In this document: positions 63,653 to 64,000 of the stretch, piece after piece
Layout of the letters: each line of letters starts with the position of its first letter
How positions within the stretch are numbered: the first letter of the stretch is position 1
From: Nemertoderma westbladi
Taxonomy: Eukaryota; Xenacoelomorpha; Nemertodermatida; Nemertodermatidae
Direction of reading: 5' to 3'
Assembly (NCBI GenBank): GCA_032718475.1
Contig: JAUCBJ010006895.1
Span: 1 to 64,000, forward strand
Length of the DNA stretch: 64,000 nt
Made by a program: the position numbers and the translations under genes
The notes under the pieces: generated by a model
Told to the model about the DNA's origin: nothing
Seen by the model: only the letters and a program-made list of their open reading frames with translations
The model's database searches: none

Positions 63653-64000
63653 GCAATTAATTGCTCGTTTTGGGGAAGAGAAGATTGGCGCCTATTACAC
63701 GAATGTCTATACCGCGATTGGAACTGCAGGCGGGGTGCTGGGGATCCACCTATCTGTGATGCTAATTGGGGAGTTGAGGATTGAGATTTTCAGTTTACTG
63801 GTTGGATTTCATGACAGTGCTGTGATGGATAGAGAATCTTTTGAGGCGCTGCCTCACCGTTGTTAGGAACTGAGTCGCAGAGATAATGAACTCATCGGAG
63901 CGGGAGGATTGTGTGTATGTGACATGTCAATACAGTCTCAATGGCTGCGAATTTTAAAAATAACTTTTAAATATTATTCTCATCACCTTGAATTTGATTT

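Larger units (their letters stand above)
61728..64000 (+). other. RAD54L2 intron 10, incomplete in window
   Basis: No exon with the expected start of lobe 2 (KILVFSQ-like) was found to 64000. It contains a G-run (62249-62267), a MITE, a hairpin and an A-rich minisatellite, listed separately. Confidence 0.65.

Noticed and set aside
63130-63656. Phe-rich frames such as repeated MFFSQCFF
   Set aside because: Products of the A-rich minisatellite read on the minus strand.

Overview
This is nuclear DNA from an animal, most likely a marine invertebrate; the phylum cannot be fixed from the sequence. The evidence is a metazoan-type SNF2 helicase gene (RAD54L2/ARIP4-like) split by GT-AG introns of about 0.5-2 kb, an F-box gene of FBXO39 type, BEL/Pao LTR retrotransposons, two kinds of LINE, tRNA-derived SINE fragments, MITEs and long minisatellites. 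There are no operons, bacterial ribosome binding sites or CRISPR arrays.

Layout. 1-2685 (minus): a long GC-rich gag-like frame with three CCHC zinc knuckles that runs off the left edge. 3272-13889 (minus): a BEL/Pao element (BEL-1) with gag and complete pol, split by a 5'-truncated LINE (7513-10008) that made a 71-bp target-site duplication. 15883-17337 (minus): an intact F-box gene. 17490-29080 (minus): a young, complete BEL-type element (BEL-2) with 1.23-kb LTRs and a 5-bp target duplication (ATGAT). BEL-2 encodes gag and protease but has lost reverse transcriptase and integrase, and its 3' LTR lies 152 bp upstream of the F-box start codon. 29086-32293: repeats, including a 0.95-kb foldback. 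32294-34541 (minus): a two-exon small membrane protein gene with a LINE fragment in its intron. 34542-41576: SINE, LINE and MITE debris. 41577-49145: a 7.6-kb segment bounded by ~115-bp inverted repeats, holding a broken DDE integrase and two divergent, inverted copies of a LINE with a restriction-like endonuclease.

49732-61727 (plus): ten exons of RAD54L2/ARIP4, 1198 codons, phase-consistent at every junction. They cover the N-terminal region and the first helicase lobe; the second lobe lies beyond 64000. Three of its introns carry large tandem arrays. The most striking, in intron 5, has amplified the exon-5 splice donor itself about 40 times.

The host genes show no sign of a shared pathway. 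The pattern is three ordinary animal genes in a transposon-dense region where elements insert into each other, into introns and next to promoters.
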